Of a stretch of 36,433 nucleotides of DNA, positions 12,401 through 21,067 are shown one piece after another; the first letter of the stretch is position 1, and every line of letters starts with the position of its first letter. Below the pieces are notes generated by a model. That model was not told the origin of the DNA. It searched no databases and saw only the letters and a program-made list of their open reading frames with translations. This DNA is from Comamonas testosteroni. Lineage in GTDB: Bacteria; Pseudomonadota; Gammaproteobacteria; Burkholderiales; Burkholderiaceae_C. Made by a program: the position numbers and the translations under genes. Location: contig NZ_KZ984473.1 of NCBI RefSeq assembly GCF_003569915.1, forward strand, positions 1 to 36,433, in the 5' to 3' direction.

Positions 12401-14926
12401 ATCTTAAAGAAATTATTAGCTTGCCTAGGAAGAATGCGGCCTCCTACGCAGAACTATGCCCATGGTATTGCAATGTTGGAGACAAACTCATCCTGACAGT
12501 GGACGGAATGCTGCTCGCAGGTTTTGAGTTTGAAGGCATGGATGTTGACGGTAAAACTGACAATGAAATAAATCGTCAGCTTACAATGCTGGAGCACAGC
12601 ATCAATTCACTTGATGAACGTTGCACAATATATTCCTACATTGATCGTAGGCGCGGTTTTAAACCACAAAAATCAACATTCAATAATTGGTACGCCGAAG
12701 AGGTCAATAACCAATTAGTTAGTAAACAGAACGAAGAATATACAACATTTAAACACACGCTATTTATAGGCTACAAACAGGTTGGGTTGTCAAATACTCT
12801 GGCGAGTAAAATAATTGCTTATGCTGATGAAGAATCTAATATTTTCAAAGCAACAGCACTTGCCATCGCAGATGTAGTCTCAGGTCGGGGGGGCTGTTTC
12901 TAGTGTCAAAAGGCAATTGCATGATTTGCATGATGCATTTGAAAACCTGCTTAGTGGATTCTCTTCAGTTCTTGGAAACGTAATAAAGATAAATCGACTG
13001 TACGATCAAGAACTTAATGGAGAACTGCACAAAAGAGCTAATCCAGCCTCTGTTGAGGGGCCGGTTAGGTTACAAAAGAAAAATTGGTTCCTGCCATCAA
13101 GAATGGCAACTGACACAATGGTACGTCAAGGGAAATCAATTAAATTCATAGGTCCTACCACCGAAAAATATATCAATGTCTTATCCGTACTTGAAGAGCC
13201 AGAGTACGTTAGTTCAATTCACGTTGATGCTTTGCTCGATGTAGATGCAGAATTTACGTTGTGCCAAACTTTCCAGGTCATAGAAACAGATACTGCAAAG
13301 AAACTAATTCAATCTCACGAACAGTATTACAAAAATGAGGTTAAGGATGTTTTTACAAAAATTGCAGAGCGAGTAACTAACCAGCAAATTGATAAGGTAA
13401 ACCATGGTTTCTCGGTTCTAGCCGAGGAAGCACAAGAGGCATTGATAGATGTCACCACCAGAAATATCAAGTATGGTTTCCATTCGACGCGATTATTGGT
13501 TTACGCGGGCGATGAAGAGACTCTGAAAGTCGATACTGGCCGAGTCGCAGGCATGCTGCGAAAGAATGCTTTTGTTTTAACTGCAGAAACGACTGGACTG
13601 TTTGGCGCATTCCTTTCAACATTGCCTGGGAATTCAAAGGTTAATCCAAGAAAATATCTTGCGTCTGCAGAAAAGATTGCGGACATGATGCCATTACGAG
13701 GTAAGTATGAAGGTCAGCCTACACATCCTCATTTTAGTAAAAAATTAGGTCGTCAAGTGCCATGCCATGTACAGTTCGACACCTACTCAAAAATCCCGTA
13801 CCAGTTTAATTTTCACGTCGGGGATGTTGGGCATGCATTAGTGGTGGGCGGTACTGGCGCAGGTAAAACTGTGTTAATGAATCTTTTCATCACAGCGCAT
13901 CAGAAATATGCACCAGCTAAGACCTATATCTTCGATAAGGACTATTCAATGTCCGTGCCCGCCCTTCTATTGGGTGGCCAGCACATCGACGGGTCTAAAC
14001 CTAATGCACTGCAAACTAATCCGCTGAAGAGGTTTCTGCGAGAAGGTGAAATCAATACTGCATCACAATGGATAAATATTCTGTTGGAGAGTTCTGGTGA
14101 AAAGCTTAGCGGCAAGGAAAAAGAGCAGCTTAATAGTGCTCTGCTTAAAATGCACGCCAGCGGGGAGGCATCATGGAACTTAGCAATGTTTTACACCCTC
14201 GTTAGAGGAGTAGACCAAGAGCTAGCATCAAAAATACAGCCATATGTTGATACATCTGAACATGGCTCATTGAGTGGCAAAGGAATATTCTCAGGCTACT
14301 TCGATGCAGAAGAGGACGCATATTCGGTTGGTGACATCATGTGCTTTGAATGCACAAAGATCATCAAAATGGATGAAATTGCGCCTGCATTCCTCTTCTA
14401 TGCAACATATTGCATTGAAAAGGGGTTAGATGGGACAACTCCAACACTGATATTTATCGAAGAATGCTGGCACTACTTCAAGAACAGTAGTTTTGCGGAG
14501 ATCCTGGAGGATTGGGCGCGGACTTTGCGAAAAAAACTGGCATATTTGGTATTGGTAACACAGGGGGCCAAGGAGTTTGGCTCTATTCCCTCTGGAGACA
14601 CTATCGTGAATCTTTGTCCAACAAAAATATTCTTGCCTCTGATTACAGAGATGACATCGACGGAGGTTCAGCGATATATCGAAATGTTTGGTATTAACGA
14701 GCAAGAGTTTGAAATGATTCAGAGCGCGATACCAAAGAAAGATTACATCATTAAGCAGCCTGGAATTACAAAATTAGTAATATCACAGATGCCTGAATTA
14801 ACGATTGCATCAAATGATGCATGCGGTATGGAGAAAGCAAGGAATCGCGCTTTTCAGCTTGCGTCAGAAGGTAGTGTTAACTGGGAAAAATCATATATCA
14901 GAGAGGTGTTGCATGTCACAGTTTAA
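12394..14926 (+). pseudogene. virB4: VirB4/TrbE-like T4SS ATPase, interrupted by a frameshift
   Basis: Two frames together make one VirB4 of about 844 residues. The N-terminal part runs 12394-12903 and stops after VVSGRGGCF. The C-terminal part is open from before 12899 to 14926. Walker A GGTGAGKT lies at 13847-13870 and the Walker B segment TLIFIEECWHYF follows. The break is at seven G (12887-12893): removing one G joins SGRG directly to AVSSVKRQLHDLHDAFENLL without a stop. The second half has only a TTG (12917) as possible start. So this is either a sequencing error, a recent inactivation, or a slippage-controlled gene. VirB4 is essential for T4SS function, so the state of this tract decides transfer ability. 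Confidence 0.85.
12887..12893 (+). repeat. G7 homopolymer at the virB4 frameshift
   Basis: Seven consecutive G inside virB4; six (or nine) would restore a continuous reading frame. Tracts of this length are prone to polymerase slippage and to homopolymer miscalls. Confidence 0.9.
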
Positions 14927-15734
14927 ATTTCGTATTGCTAGTCGCGTAATTTCCTTGGCCGTAGCCTCCTCTTTGTTGGCTACGACACAAACTGCTATTG
15001 CAAGTGGCGGAATTGCAGGGGCGACTGAGATAACCCAGCTCTTGAATAATAGCCAGCTGATGATGCAGTTCGTGGAAGCAAAGACGCAAACCATGACGCA
15101 AGTAAAGCAACTCTATGAGGTGTATAAGGCGGCAGAACGAGAGATCCTGCATTTGAAGAGTATTGGTAGCGACGTTGCCAGGCTGGCAGCTCTTGCAAAA
15201 GAGAAGGACCTACGAAGCCTTGTAAAGATGATTGACCTCTCAGAATCAATCTACGGTAATGTAAAGGACCTTGGTGGACGCTTGGAGTTGCGTTATCAAG
15301 AGGCATATAAACAAGGCTTGAGTATTAAAGATTACATTCTTAGCGAAGGGAAGAAGCTTGAAAGGCATGAGAAACAAGCAGTAGCACGTGTGCAACAAGA
15401 ACGGAATGTGATCGATAACCTTCAGCAGGATCTAAAGGATATCGGTGAGTTGGGATCAAAAATCCCCCTGAGCCAGGGTACTCAGCAAAGCTTGGGACTC
15501 ATGAATACTCAGATCAATCATCTATTGGTTGCAATGAATCGTATTGGTCAAATCATGCAATCAGGCCAAGAAAACGTCAAAAAGGCTCAGGACGAGTCTG
15601 ATGCGCTTTTGCAGGCCCAGCATGCTAAAAAGTTTGCTGAAGAATTCGACAAGGGCACAGATAAATCGAATTCTACAAAGATTGAAGAAATATTTAGTAC
15701 ATCGTCAAAGAGTCCAAATGCAAAACGCAATTAA
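14913..15734 (+). CDS. virB5: VirB5/TrbJ-like T4SS protein
   Basis: A 273-residue exported protein. ATG 14913 follows GAGAGG and starts MSQFKFRIASR, with a Sec signal ending near IAS-GG (residue 32). The longer frame from 14805 lies inside virB4 and is rejected. The mature protein is almost entirely helical with heptad-like Leu/Gln/Lys stretches (TQLLNNSQLMMQFVEAKTQT, then QVKQLYEVYKAAEREI), as in VirB5/TrbJ, which sit at the pilus tip or in the periplasm. It overlaps virB4 by 14 bases. Confidence 0.8.
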   Translation: MSQFKFRIASRVISLAVASSLLATTQTAIASGGIAGATEITQLLNNSQLMMQFVEAKTQTMTQVKQLYEVYKAAEREILHLKSIGSDVARLAALAKEKDLRSLVKMIDLSESIYGNVKDLGGRLELRYQEAYKQGLSIKDYILSEGKKLERHEKQAVARVQQERNVIDNLQQDLKDIGELGSKIPLSQGTQQSLGLMNTQINHLLVAMNRIGQIMQSGQENVKKAQDESDALLQAQHAKKFAEEFDKGTDKSNSTKIEEIFSTSSKSPNAKRN

Positions 15735-16929
15735 GACACTTTTTTGTATTCTTGCTTTAGCGATATCAGTTCTTGCTTCTGGTGTGGCTTATGCAGATCC
15801 AGCTTCAGGAGGTGACGCAACGACGCCTAATAGGGTGCAACAGCCTGCCTTCGATGCTTCAGGGATCATCAATCAAGTGATCGAGTCGATCATTGATGCT
15901 GTCGAGAGTGGGTTTACCAGCCTAGCTCAAAGCCCATCAATGGAAGATGCTGGAAACTCCATTATGTACATGCTCATGGCTGTAATGCTTGGTTGGGCTG
16001 GATTGAAAGCACTATTGGGGAATGGGATTAACTCATTCTTCGAAGAAACGGTAGTGCTGTTAATAATGATGGCTGTCATTCAAGCATTACTTAGCTCAGG
16101 TGGAATCGACGGTATCGAACAGTTTGTTAACGGGGTTGCTACTAATATTGCAGGCAGCGATATGAGTAATCTTAGGTCTACACTAGACACAACGATTAAA
16201 AAAACATTTAATGCGGTGGTTGATATTCTTAGCATGCCATCAATTACTTCCGCCAGTGGCTGGAGTTTGATGCAGCTGGTAACAGCGATTCCTCAAATGA
16301 TGGCCCAAATCCTTGCGAAAATGTTGTGCGCAATGTTTTTGGTCCTTAGCTCAGGAATATTCATTGCGAACGTTATTATTGCTTATGGTTCGATAATGAT
16401 TGCTAAAGCACTGGCTCCAATTCTCATTCCTTGGCTTTTGTTGCCTAGTGCATCATTCTTGTTCGATGGCTGGCTGCGCTTCTTCCTTGGCTCATGCATG
16501 TTTAAGGTGGTTGGGGCATTTTTCGTAAAACTTACTGAAAGCTGGATTACAGGTATTGCGACAATATCGGTGAATGTCAAAGTTGGTACGGATGTTGATG
16601 CGGTAGCTTTGTATGCAGGCAATATGCTTATCTATGCCTCAATCATTATGATGTCGGCCACAGCTGCATATCTGATGATGCAAGTTCCAATGATTGCACC
16701 TGGCATAATTTCAGGTTCCAGCAGAGCTGGATTTCAGGGAGTTGCGCAGTTAATGAGAGGTGCAGGCGGCTCTGCAATAAGGGGTGCATCCTCACGAACG
16801 ACGGGTGGCTTTGTTAATATGGGTAAAGACGCAGCTAAGGCTGGAGCTGCAATTGCTTCCAAAATGGGAGGTGGCCAAGGAGGGTTGAGTCCACGACCAA
16901 CCACCTCTATTGGAAGCAAAGCTAAGTGA
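15718..16929 (+). CDS. virB6: VirB6/TrbL-like polytopic T4SS membrane protein
   Basis: A 403-residue inner-membrane protein. It begins MQNAIKTLFCILALAISVLA with a signal-like segment ending AYA-DPAS. Then come five or more membrane spans (near residues 78-98, 108-128, 195-240, 250-275 and 300-330) and a Gly/Ala/Ser-rich C-terminal tail with small-residue repeats. VirB6/TrbL proteins form part of the inner-membrane channel. The start overlaps the end of virB5; the longer upstream frame (from 15544) is inside virB5. The gene is followed by a hairpin at 16955-16993. Confidence 0.85.
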   Translation: MQNAIKTLFCILALAISVLASGVAYADPASGGDATTPNRVQQPAFDASGIINQVIESIIDAVESGFTSLAQSPSMEDAGNSIMYMLMAVMLGWAGLKALLGNGINSFFEETVVLLIMMAVIQALLSSGGIDGIEQFVNGVATNIAGSDMSNLRSTLDTTIKKTFNAVVDILSMPSITSASGWSLMQLVTAIPQMMAQILAKMLCAMFLVLSSGIFIANVIIAYGSIMIAKALAPILIPWLLLPSASFLFDGWLRFFLGSCMFKVVGAFFVKLTESWITGIATISVNVKVGTDVDAVALYAGNMLIYASIIMMSATAAYLMMQVPMIAPGIISGSSRAGFQGVAQLMRGAGGSAIRGASSRTTGGFVNMGKDAAKAGAAIASKMGGGQGGLSPRPTTSIGSKAK

Positions 16930-16954
16930 TAAAAGTCTGATAGAAATTTGCGTG

Positions 16955-16996
16955 AAAACCCTCTTAGTGTATTCTTATGCACAGGAGGGTTTTTTT
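16955..16996 (+). terminator. Terminator-like hairpin that contains the next gene's ribosome binding site
   Basis: AAAACCCTC (16955-16963) pairs with GAGGGTTTT (16985-16993) around a 21-base loop, followed by T residues. The 3' arm is also the Shine-Dalgarno (AGGAGG, 16983-16988) of the AAA+ gene at 16997. When folded it would both terminate and hide the ribosome binding site. Confidence 0.7.
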
Positions 16997-18559
16997 ATGC
17001 TCGGTTTTTTCAAGACTAAGAAAAAGAATGAATCAATAAACACCAGAAGTGGTCAGCCAAGCAATGTGGGTGAGTACCACACGACTAATTGCATTTCATC
17101 AATGTATCCGGTGCTTGAAGTGCCTGAAATTACATTTAAAGATCTTAAAGGAATGCAAGAACTTAAGGTTCAAATTGTTGATGCTTGCAAGACTATCACA
17201 TCAGAATGGAAAGCAGGCTCCATGGGTAAAAACGGAATTTTGCTATATGGGGAACCTGGCAATGGGAAAACAGCATTTGGCCTAGCAATAGCTGGCTCCT
17301 ACAAATTACCATTCTTTGAAATTAAAGCCGCGAATATTACATCTCAGTGGGTAGGTGAAACTGCACGTTCAATCAAGGAGTCTTTTGACTTCGTAAAACG
17401 TAATGCCCCATGTGTTTTAATGCTGGACGAGATTGATTCACTTATTACTGAACTTGATAAGAATTCAAATAAAGATCAGCGCGACATTAGAAACACTTTG
17501 CTTACGGAGTTAGTAGACATACGTAGTTTCGATGTTTTCATCATTGGTGCCACTAACTATTTTGATAAGCTAAGTGCTGCAGCGGTACGAGAAGGACGTT
17601 TTGATTTTAAGATTGAAGTTAAATCTCCAGATCTTGAAGCTCGGTCTTCAATAATTCGACAGACCATTGATTGTGCAATTGATGATGACCTACTAAAGAT
17701 TGTAGCTAAACGATATTCAGGGTTTTCCGTTAAGCGGATCATATCTATTGCCGATGAAGCCAGGAGAATAGCAGCGGGTGAAGAATTAAAGATTAGTCAC
17801 TTTACGAATGCACTCCGTAAAATTCAAGGATCTCACGGCAATGCACTAAGAGATGTGCTTGGTTTGGATGATTTAATATTTAATGAAAGTCTTCGTTCTG
17901 ACATTGATGACCTTGTTATGGAGTTGAGCGCAGTTGATGACTTGCTACTCCAAAAATCGCAACCTTTTAAAGGTGCTCTCTTCGTCGGGCCTGCAGGGAC
18001 GGGGAAAACTGCACTTGCGAAAGCAATTGCGAAAGAAACTAACTGGGCGTTTTTAGATGTTAGTGCGCCAGATATCCTTGCCGACTTCAGCCTCATGGAA
18101 GAAACTTACAAAAAGGCTAAAGACTTGCGCCCTTGTGTGATCTTCATCGATGAAGCAACGGATTTGTTAAAAGACAGAACCATTTCTAACTACGCCACGC
18201 ACACAAACAAACTTCTTACCCTCATTGAAGGTTACGGAGAAGAAATTCCAGATGTTGTATTTATGGCGGCTACAAATCATGGTGATGATGTTGATGAGGC
18301 TATGGCCAGGCGCTTTTATCGAAGAATCAACTTTGAGTTACCAGATCTTCATACGCGAAAAAAACTGATTACTAGCTGGTCGAAAAAGAACAAAGCTGCT
18401 GAGGTAGCGGTGCTGCGCGCAGCAGATGTGTTGTCAGTCATGAGCGAAGGAATGTCTGCTGCAAATATCAACAACTGGTTAGATACAGAGTACAAGAAAG
18501 CAATATTGGAGGGGCTTCGGAGAAAGCAACAGCCGGACTTCTCTACAGTCTTCAAATAA
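16997..18559 (+). CDS. Double AAA+ ATPase (Cdc48/FtsH-like modules) inside the T4SS locus
   Basis: A 520-residue soluble protein with two full AAA modules. Module 1 has Walker A GEPGNGKT (85-92), Walker B VLMLDE (140-145), sensor 1 IIGATN (182-187) and an arginine finger region VREGRFD (197-203). Module 2 has GPAGTGKT (331-338), VIFIDE (381-386), VFMAATN and MARRFYRR. Tandem classic AAA modules are typical of Cdc48-type unfoldases. There is no protease domain and no membrane segment, only a basic N-terminus (MLGFFKTKKK). It lies between virB6 and virB8, where no ATPase is expected in the usual VirB set. It may remodel or recycle T4SS or pilus proteins. Confidence 0.85.
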   Translation: MLGFFKTKKKNESINTRSGQPSNVGEYHTTNCISSMYPVLEVPEITFKDLKGMQELKVQIVDACKTITSEWKAGSMGKNGILLYGEPGNGKTAFGLAIAGSYKLPFFEIKAANITSQWVGETARSIKESFDFVKRNAPCVLMLDEIDSLITELDKNSNKDQRDIRNTLLTELVDIRSFDVFIIGATNYFDKLSAAAVREGRFDFKIEVKSPDLEARSSIIRQTIDCAIDDDLLKIVAKRYSGFSVKRIISIADEARRIAAGEELKISHFTNALRKIQGSHGNALRDVLGLDDLIFNESLRSDIDDLVMELSAVDDLLLQKSQPFKGALFVGPAGTGKTALAKAIAKETNWAFLDVSAPDILADFSLMEETYKKAKDLRPCVIFIDEATDLLKDRTISNYATHTNKLLTLIEGYGEEIPDVVFMAATNHGDDVDEAMARRFYRRINFELPDLHTRKKLITSWSKKNKAAEVAVLRAADVLSVMSEGMSAANINNWLDTEYKKAILEGLRRKQQPDFSTVFK

Positions 18560-18598
18560 AAAAAACCCACTGAACTAAATTCAGTGGGTTTTTTTTCC
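18556..18598. terminator. Bidirectional terminator
   Basis: AACCCACTGAA (18564-18574) pairs with TTCAGTGGGTT (18580-18590) around CTAAA. An A run lies on the left and eight T on the right, so it ends the AAA+ gene on the plus strand and the 18598-18924 gene on the minus strand. Confidence 0.9.
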
Positions 18599-18924
18599 TA
18601 TCTTAAGAAGTCGTCTTCAAATAGTTGAAGGTCATGGACATCGTTCTGGATAGACGCTTTGTCCCTTTTTGGGGGTGCGGGAGGTTCAGGGGCCGTTGTT
18701 TGACCTTGCTGATTCCCACTTGAGTGATATTTTTGCATCAGCGACTGATCAGGTGATGTATTGCCACGACCGAAGAATTGCCGCAAAACATTCCATATGA
18801 AGCCGATAACAACACAAACGGTTAGGAAGGCGACGAAAGTTAATATAACTTCGCGTAGCCACGAGGGGGTTTGATACAAGCCGTACAGCGCAAGTGCTGA
18901 TATTGACAGGTAAACAAGAGACAT
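18598..18924 (-). CDS. Small membrane protein, divergent inside the T4SS locus
   Basis: A 108-residue protein read against the T4SS genes. It has two hydrophobic segments (about 2-18 and 26-47), then a Pro/Gln-rich cytoplasmic-type tail (APEPPAPPKR) and an acidic end (LFEDDFLR). No family recognised. It is bounded by the bidirectional terminator on one side and a palindrome on the other, so it has its own transcript. Separately controlled small inner-membrane proteins within transfer loci are often entry-exclusion or regulatory proteins, but nothing in the sequence proves this. Confidence 0.6.
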   Translation of the reverse strand: MSLVYLSISALALYGLYQTPSWLREVILTFVAFLTVCVVIGFIWNVLRQFFGRGNTSPDQSLMQKYHSSGNQQGQTTAPEPPAPPKRDKASIQNDVHDLQLFEDDFLR

Positions 18925-18934
18925 TGATTAACCT

Positions 18935-18960
18935 ACCCACTAGGGCAGGCCCAGGTGGGT
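18935..18960. promoter_or_regulatory. Nested palindrome between divergent genes, candidate operator
   Basis: ACCCAC-TA-GGGC-AG-GCCC-AG-GTGGGT: two nested inverted repeats sharing one centre, with mismatches only in the two-base spacers. It lies 11 bases upstream of the minus-strand start at 18924, in the 188-base gap before the plus-strand gene at 19113. It could be an operator or a hairpin in the minus-strand leader that affects translation. A TATAAG at about 19020-19025 is a possible plus-strand -10 box without a clear -35. Confidence 0.5.
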
Positions 18961-19084
18961 TAAAGATGGAAGCCTAAAGGCTCTTGCATATAAGCTTTCT
19001 TACTTTACTACCGAGATTGCTATAAGTCAAGTTTGCTTTGTCATTGAAAAACGTGATGTTTAGATGCTGAAATCTGCTGTGGCT

Positions 19085-19105
19085 TCCTGCAAAGTGTTGG
19101 CAGGA
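19085..19105 (+). promoter_or_regulatory. Hairpin covering the ribosome binding site of the second T4SS unit
   Basis: TCCTGC (19085-19090) is the exact complement of GCAGGA (19100-19105) with a 9-base loop. GCAGGAG is the Shine-Dalgarno for the ATG at 19113, so folding would hide it. Confidence 0.5.
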
Positions 19106-19112
19106 GTAAAGA

Positions 19113-19475
19113 ATGGAAGAAACAACCCCTCAACCAGAAGAAACGACTGATGCGATAACTGTCGATGAATACTATGGATGGGCTGCATCATTTGAAAACC
19201 TTCCTCCAGAGATTCGATTTATCGTCTTGTCTAAGTCAGGCGGACGAATTGTTAACGGAGGAAGTAACTTATTGCAGCAAGCTCATCGACATCTTCTTGA
19301 ATCAGCTCGAAAAGATTGTGATCCAGATGTTTTGGCTCACAAGATCAGAGAGGCGAATCTAAGTGTTTACGAACGAAATAAACCAGTTTACGTAGTCGGC
19401 TTTATTGCGGTCTTAATCTGTCTCTGTGTAGGGGTCTATAAATTCTCGAAGGTGGTAAGTAGTGTCATTGCTTGA
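19113..19475 (+). CDS. Small T4SS-locus protein with C-terminal membrane anchor
   Basis: A 120-residue protein with an acidic, Thr/Glu-rich N-terminus, a helical middle (GSNLLQQAHRHLLESARKDC) and one hydrophobic segment near the C-terminus (about 91-110). No signal peptide or lipobox, so it is not a VirB7 lipoprotein. GTG of virB8 lies inside its last codons (14-base overlap), so the two are translationally coupled. It is the first gene of the second T4SS transcription unit, with Shine-Dalgarno CAGGAG six bases before the ATG. Family unknown. Confidence 0.7.
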   Translation: MEETTPQPEETTDAITVDEYYGWAASFENLPPEIRFIVLSKSGGRIVNGGSNLLQQAHRHLLESARKDCDPDVLAHKIREANLSVYERNKPVYVVGFIAVLICLCVGVYKFSKVVSSVIA

Positions 19476-20262
19476 TTATTTTAAAAAAAACAAAAGCCAT
19501 AATTCTGAAGACAGTTTCTCAATGCGATTTGATGATCCTGGATTCGGTAATGTAGATAAAGCTGATACTCCAGTTTCAGCAACCAAAAAAATCCGTACAT
19601 TCAGCGATCTTCCACAATCAGAATTCATTTTTAAAGATCCTGGAGTTAACGACTATGCAGAACGCTGGGGAGCTGCTTCAGTTAACAGCGTCCGATACTT
19701 TCTGATTGGAATGATTGCTGTCTGTACAGCTGCATATTCAACACACTACGCCATAAAGGTTTCAACTGAGCAAAAGGCTGAAAGAATTCTTGTTGAATTC
19801 AATGGCGTTACTGGCGAATATAAGAAACCTGTAAAGCTTGATGTTCTTACAGCGACAGATGCCATGGTCAAATTTGGTTTAGGTCGTTGGGCTGAATGGG
19901 TCTTCACAATTGACCCAAAACTTTCTTACAATTATTTGCAAGATGCTGATGCAATGGCGAAAGGTCGTGCCAGAGGCCAATTCGGTGACTATCGATACAC
20001 GACTGAAATAATTCGTCATATTAAAGAAAACAAGAGACTCGTATTCGCAAAGGCATTGGCTGTTGATATTCTGACTCCGGGTGTTGTAGTAGTCCATCTT
20101 GAAACAAAAGAGTTGGATGGAAATGGCGCATTAATGGAGTCAACAAACTACCGTGTAAGATTGGATTACACAATTAATCCACCCACTGAGGCAGCTGTAG
20201 TCCTGCGTAACCCAATAGGGTTGGAAGTTAATGGATTTACATATGAGAGGTTAGCAAAGTGA
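19462..20262 (+). CDS. virB8: VirB8/TrbF-like T4SS assembly protein
   Basis: A 266-residue bitopic inner-membrane protein. It has a cytoplasmic N-terminus of about 76 residues, one membrane span (77-95) and a periplasmic NTF2-like domain with EWVFTIDPKLSYNYLQDADA and the conserved late motif TNYRVRLDYTINPP. VirB8 nucleates assembly of the channel. The start is GTG 19462 inside the previous gene. The long cytoplasmic segment resembles TrbF more than classical VirB8. Confidence 0.85.
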   Translation: MSLLDYFKKNKSHNSEDSFSMRFDDPGFGNVDKADTPVSATKKIRTFSDLPQSEFIFKDPGVNDYAERWGAASVNSVRYFLIGMIAVCTAAYSTHYAIKVSTEQKAERILVEFNGVTGEYKKPVKLDVLTATDAMVKFGLGRWAEWVFTIDPKLSYNYLQDADAMAKGRARGQFGDYRYTTEIIRHIKENKRLVFAKALAVDILTPGVVVVHLETKELDGNGALMESTNYRVRLDYTINPPTEAAVVLRNPIGLEVNGFTYERLAK

Positions 20263-21065
20263 TTAATTTGAAAAAGGTGCTCGCAACCTGCTCATTATTT
20301 TGTGTCTTCGCAGTACATGCAGACATGTCGCCCACGCCGATTTCGGGTGATGCTCGCTTGGTTGAGTTTGAATATAATCCAGAATCTGTCTATTTGGTTC
20401 TGAGTCGCCCACTCGCAGTTACAAACATCGTTCTCCCAAAAGGCGAGAGAATTCGTCTCATGAAGGCTGGAGATACTTTCAGCTTCATGATGGAGGCGGA
20501 CAAAAGTTTGAATGAGATATTCATTAAGCCCAAATTTGAAGGTGTTGAAACAACATTAACTGTTGCTACCACAAACAAGCGATTTCAGTTTGTTATTCGA
20601 TCAACTGGTAAGAACAGAAAATATTACCAGCAAGTTTCCTATGCTGAAGAACCCAATACACTATTCGAGTTTGGGGAGCAGGCGGAAAGTCCTGTAAATA
20701 TGCTTGGTGGTGAAGAGCAAGGTCGAACTTCAGATAGCAAGCCCTTTAAATCTAATGAAATGAAGGTAAATCCTGCTGATCTTAATACTAAATATACAAT
20801 CACGGGAAGTTCATCTTTTAGACCAGAAACTGTTTACGACAATGGAAAGTTTATATGGCTGAAGTTCCCTGAAAAGATGACGGAGCTTCCAGCGATATTT
20901 GCCAAAGACAAGGGTGGAATGTATCTGGTCAATTATGTCCCTGATAGGTCGGTAGATAACGTAATAATTGTTCAGCAAATGGCAGAAGAGCTGATCCTTA
21001 AAATCGATGATCAAGAAGTATCTGTTCGTAAGGGACAAAGAGGCTTCTTTGGTTGGAGTAATTAA
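20259..21065 (+). CDS. virB9: VirB9/TrbG-like outer core protein
   Basis: A 268-residue exported protein with a signal peptide (MINLKKVLATCSLFCVFAVHA). The N-terminal beta domain has SGDARLVEFEYNPESVYLV. The C-terminal CagX-type domain has FRPETVYDNGKFIWLKFPEK, then LPAIFAKDKGG. VirB9 together with VirB7 and VirB10 builds the core complex in the outer membrane. It starts with GTG overlapping the virB8 stop (GTGA). No VirB7-like lipoprotein gene is seen nearby. Confidence 0.9.
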   Translation: MINLKKVLATCSLFCVFAVHADMSPTPISGDARLVEFEYNPESVYLVLSRPLAVTNIVLPKGERIRLMKAGDTFSFMMEADKSLNEIFIKPKFEGVETTLTVATTNKRFQFVIRSTGKNRKYYQQVSYAEEPNTLFEFGEQAESPVNMLGGEEQGRTSDSKPFKSNEMKVNPADLNTKYTITGSSSFRPETVYDNGKFIWLKFPEKMTELPAIFAKDKGGMYLVNYVPDRSVDNVIIVQQMAEELILKIDDQEVSVRKGQRGFFGWSN

Positions 21066-21067
21066 AG

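Noticed and set aside
12887..12903. Programmed ribosomal frameshift in virB4
   Set aside because: The stop comes within four codons and there is no classical slippery heptamer with a clear downstream stimulator; slippage, decay or a sequencing error is simpler. Kept as an open question in the findings.
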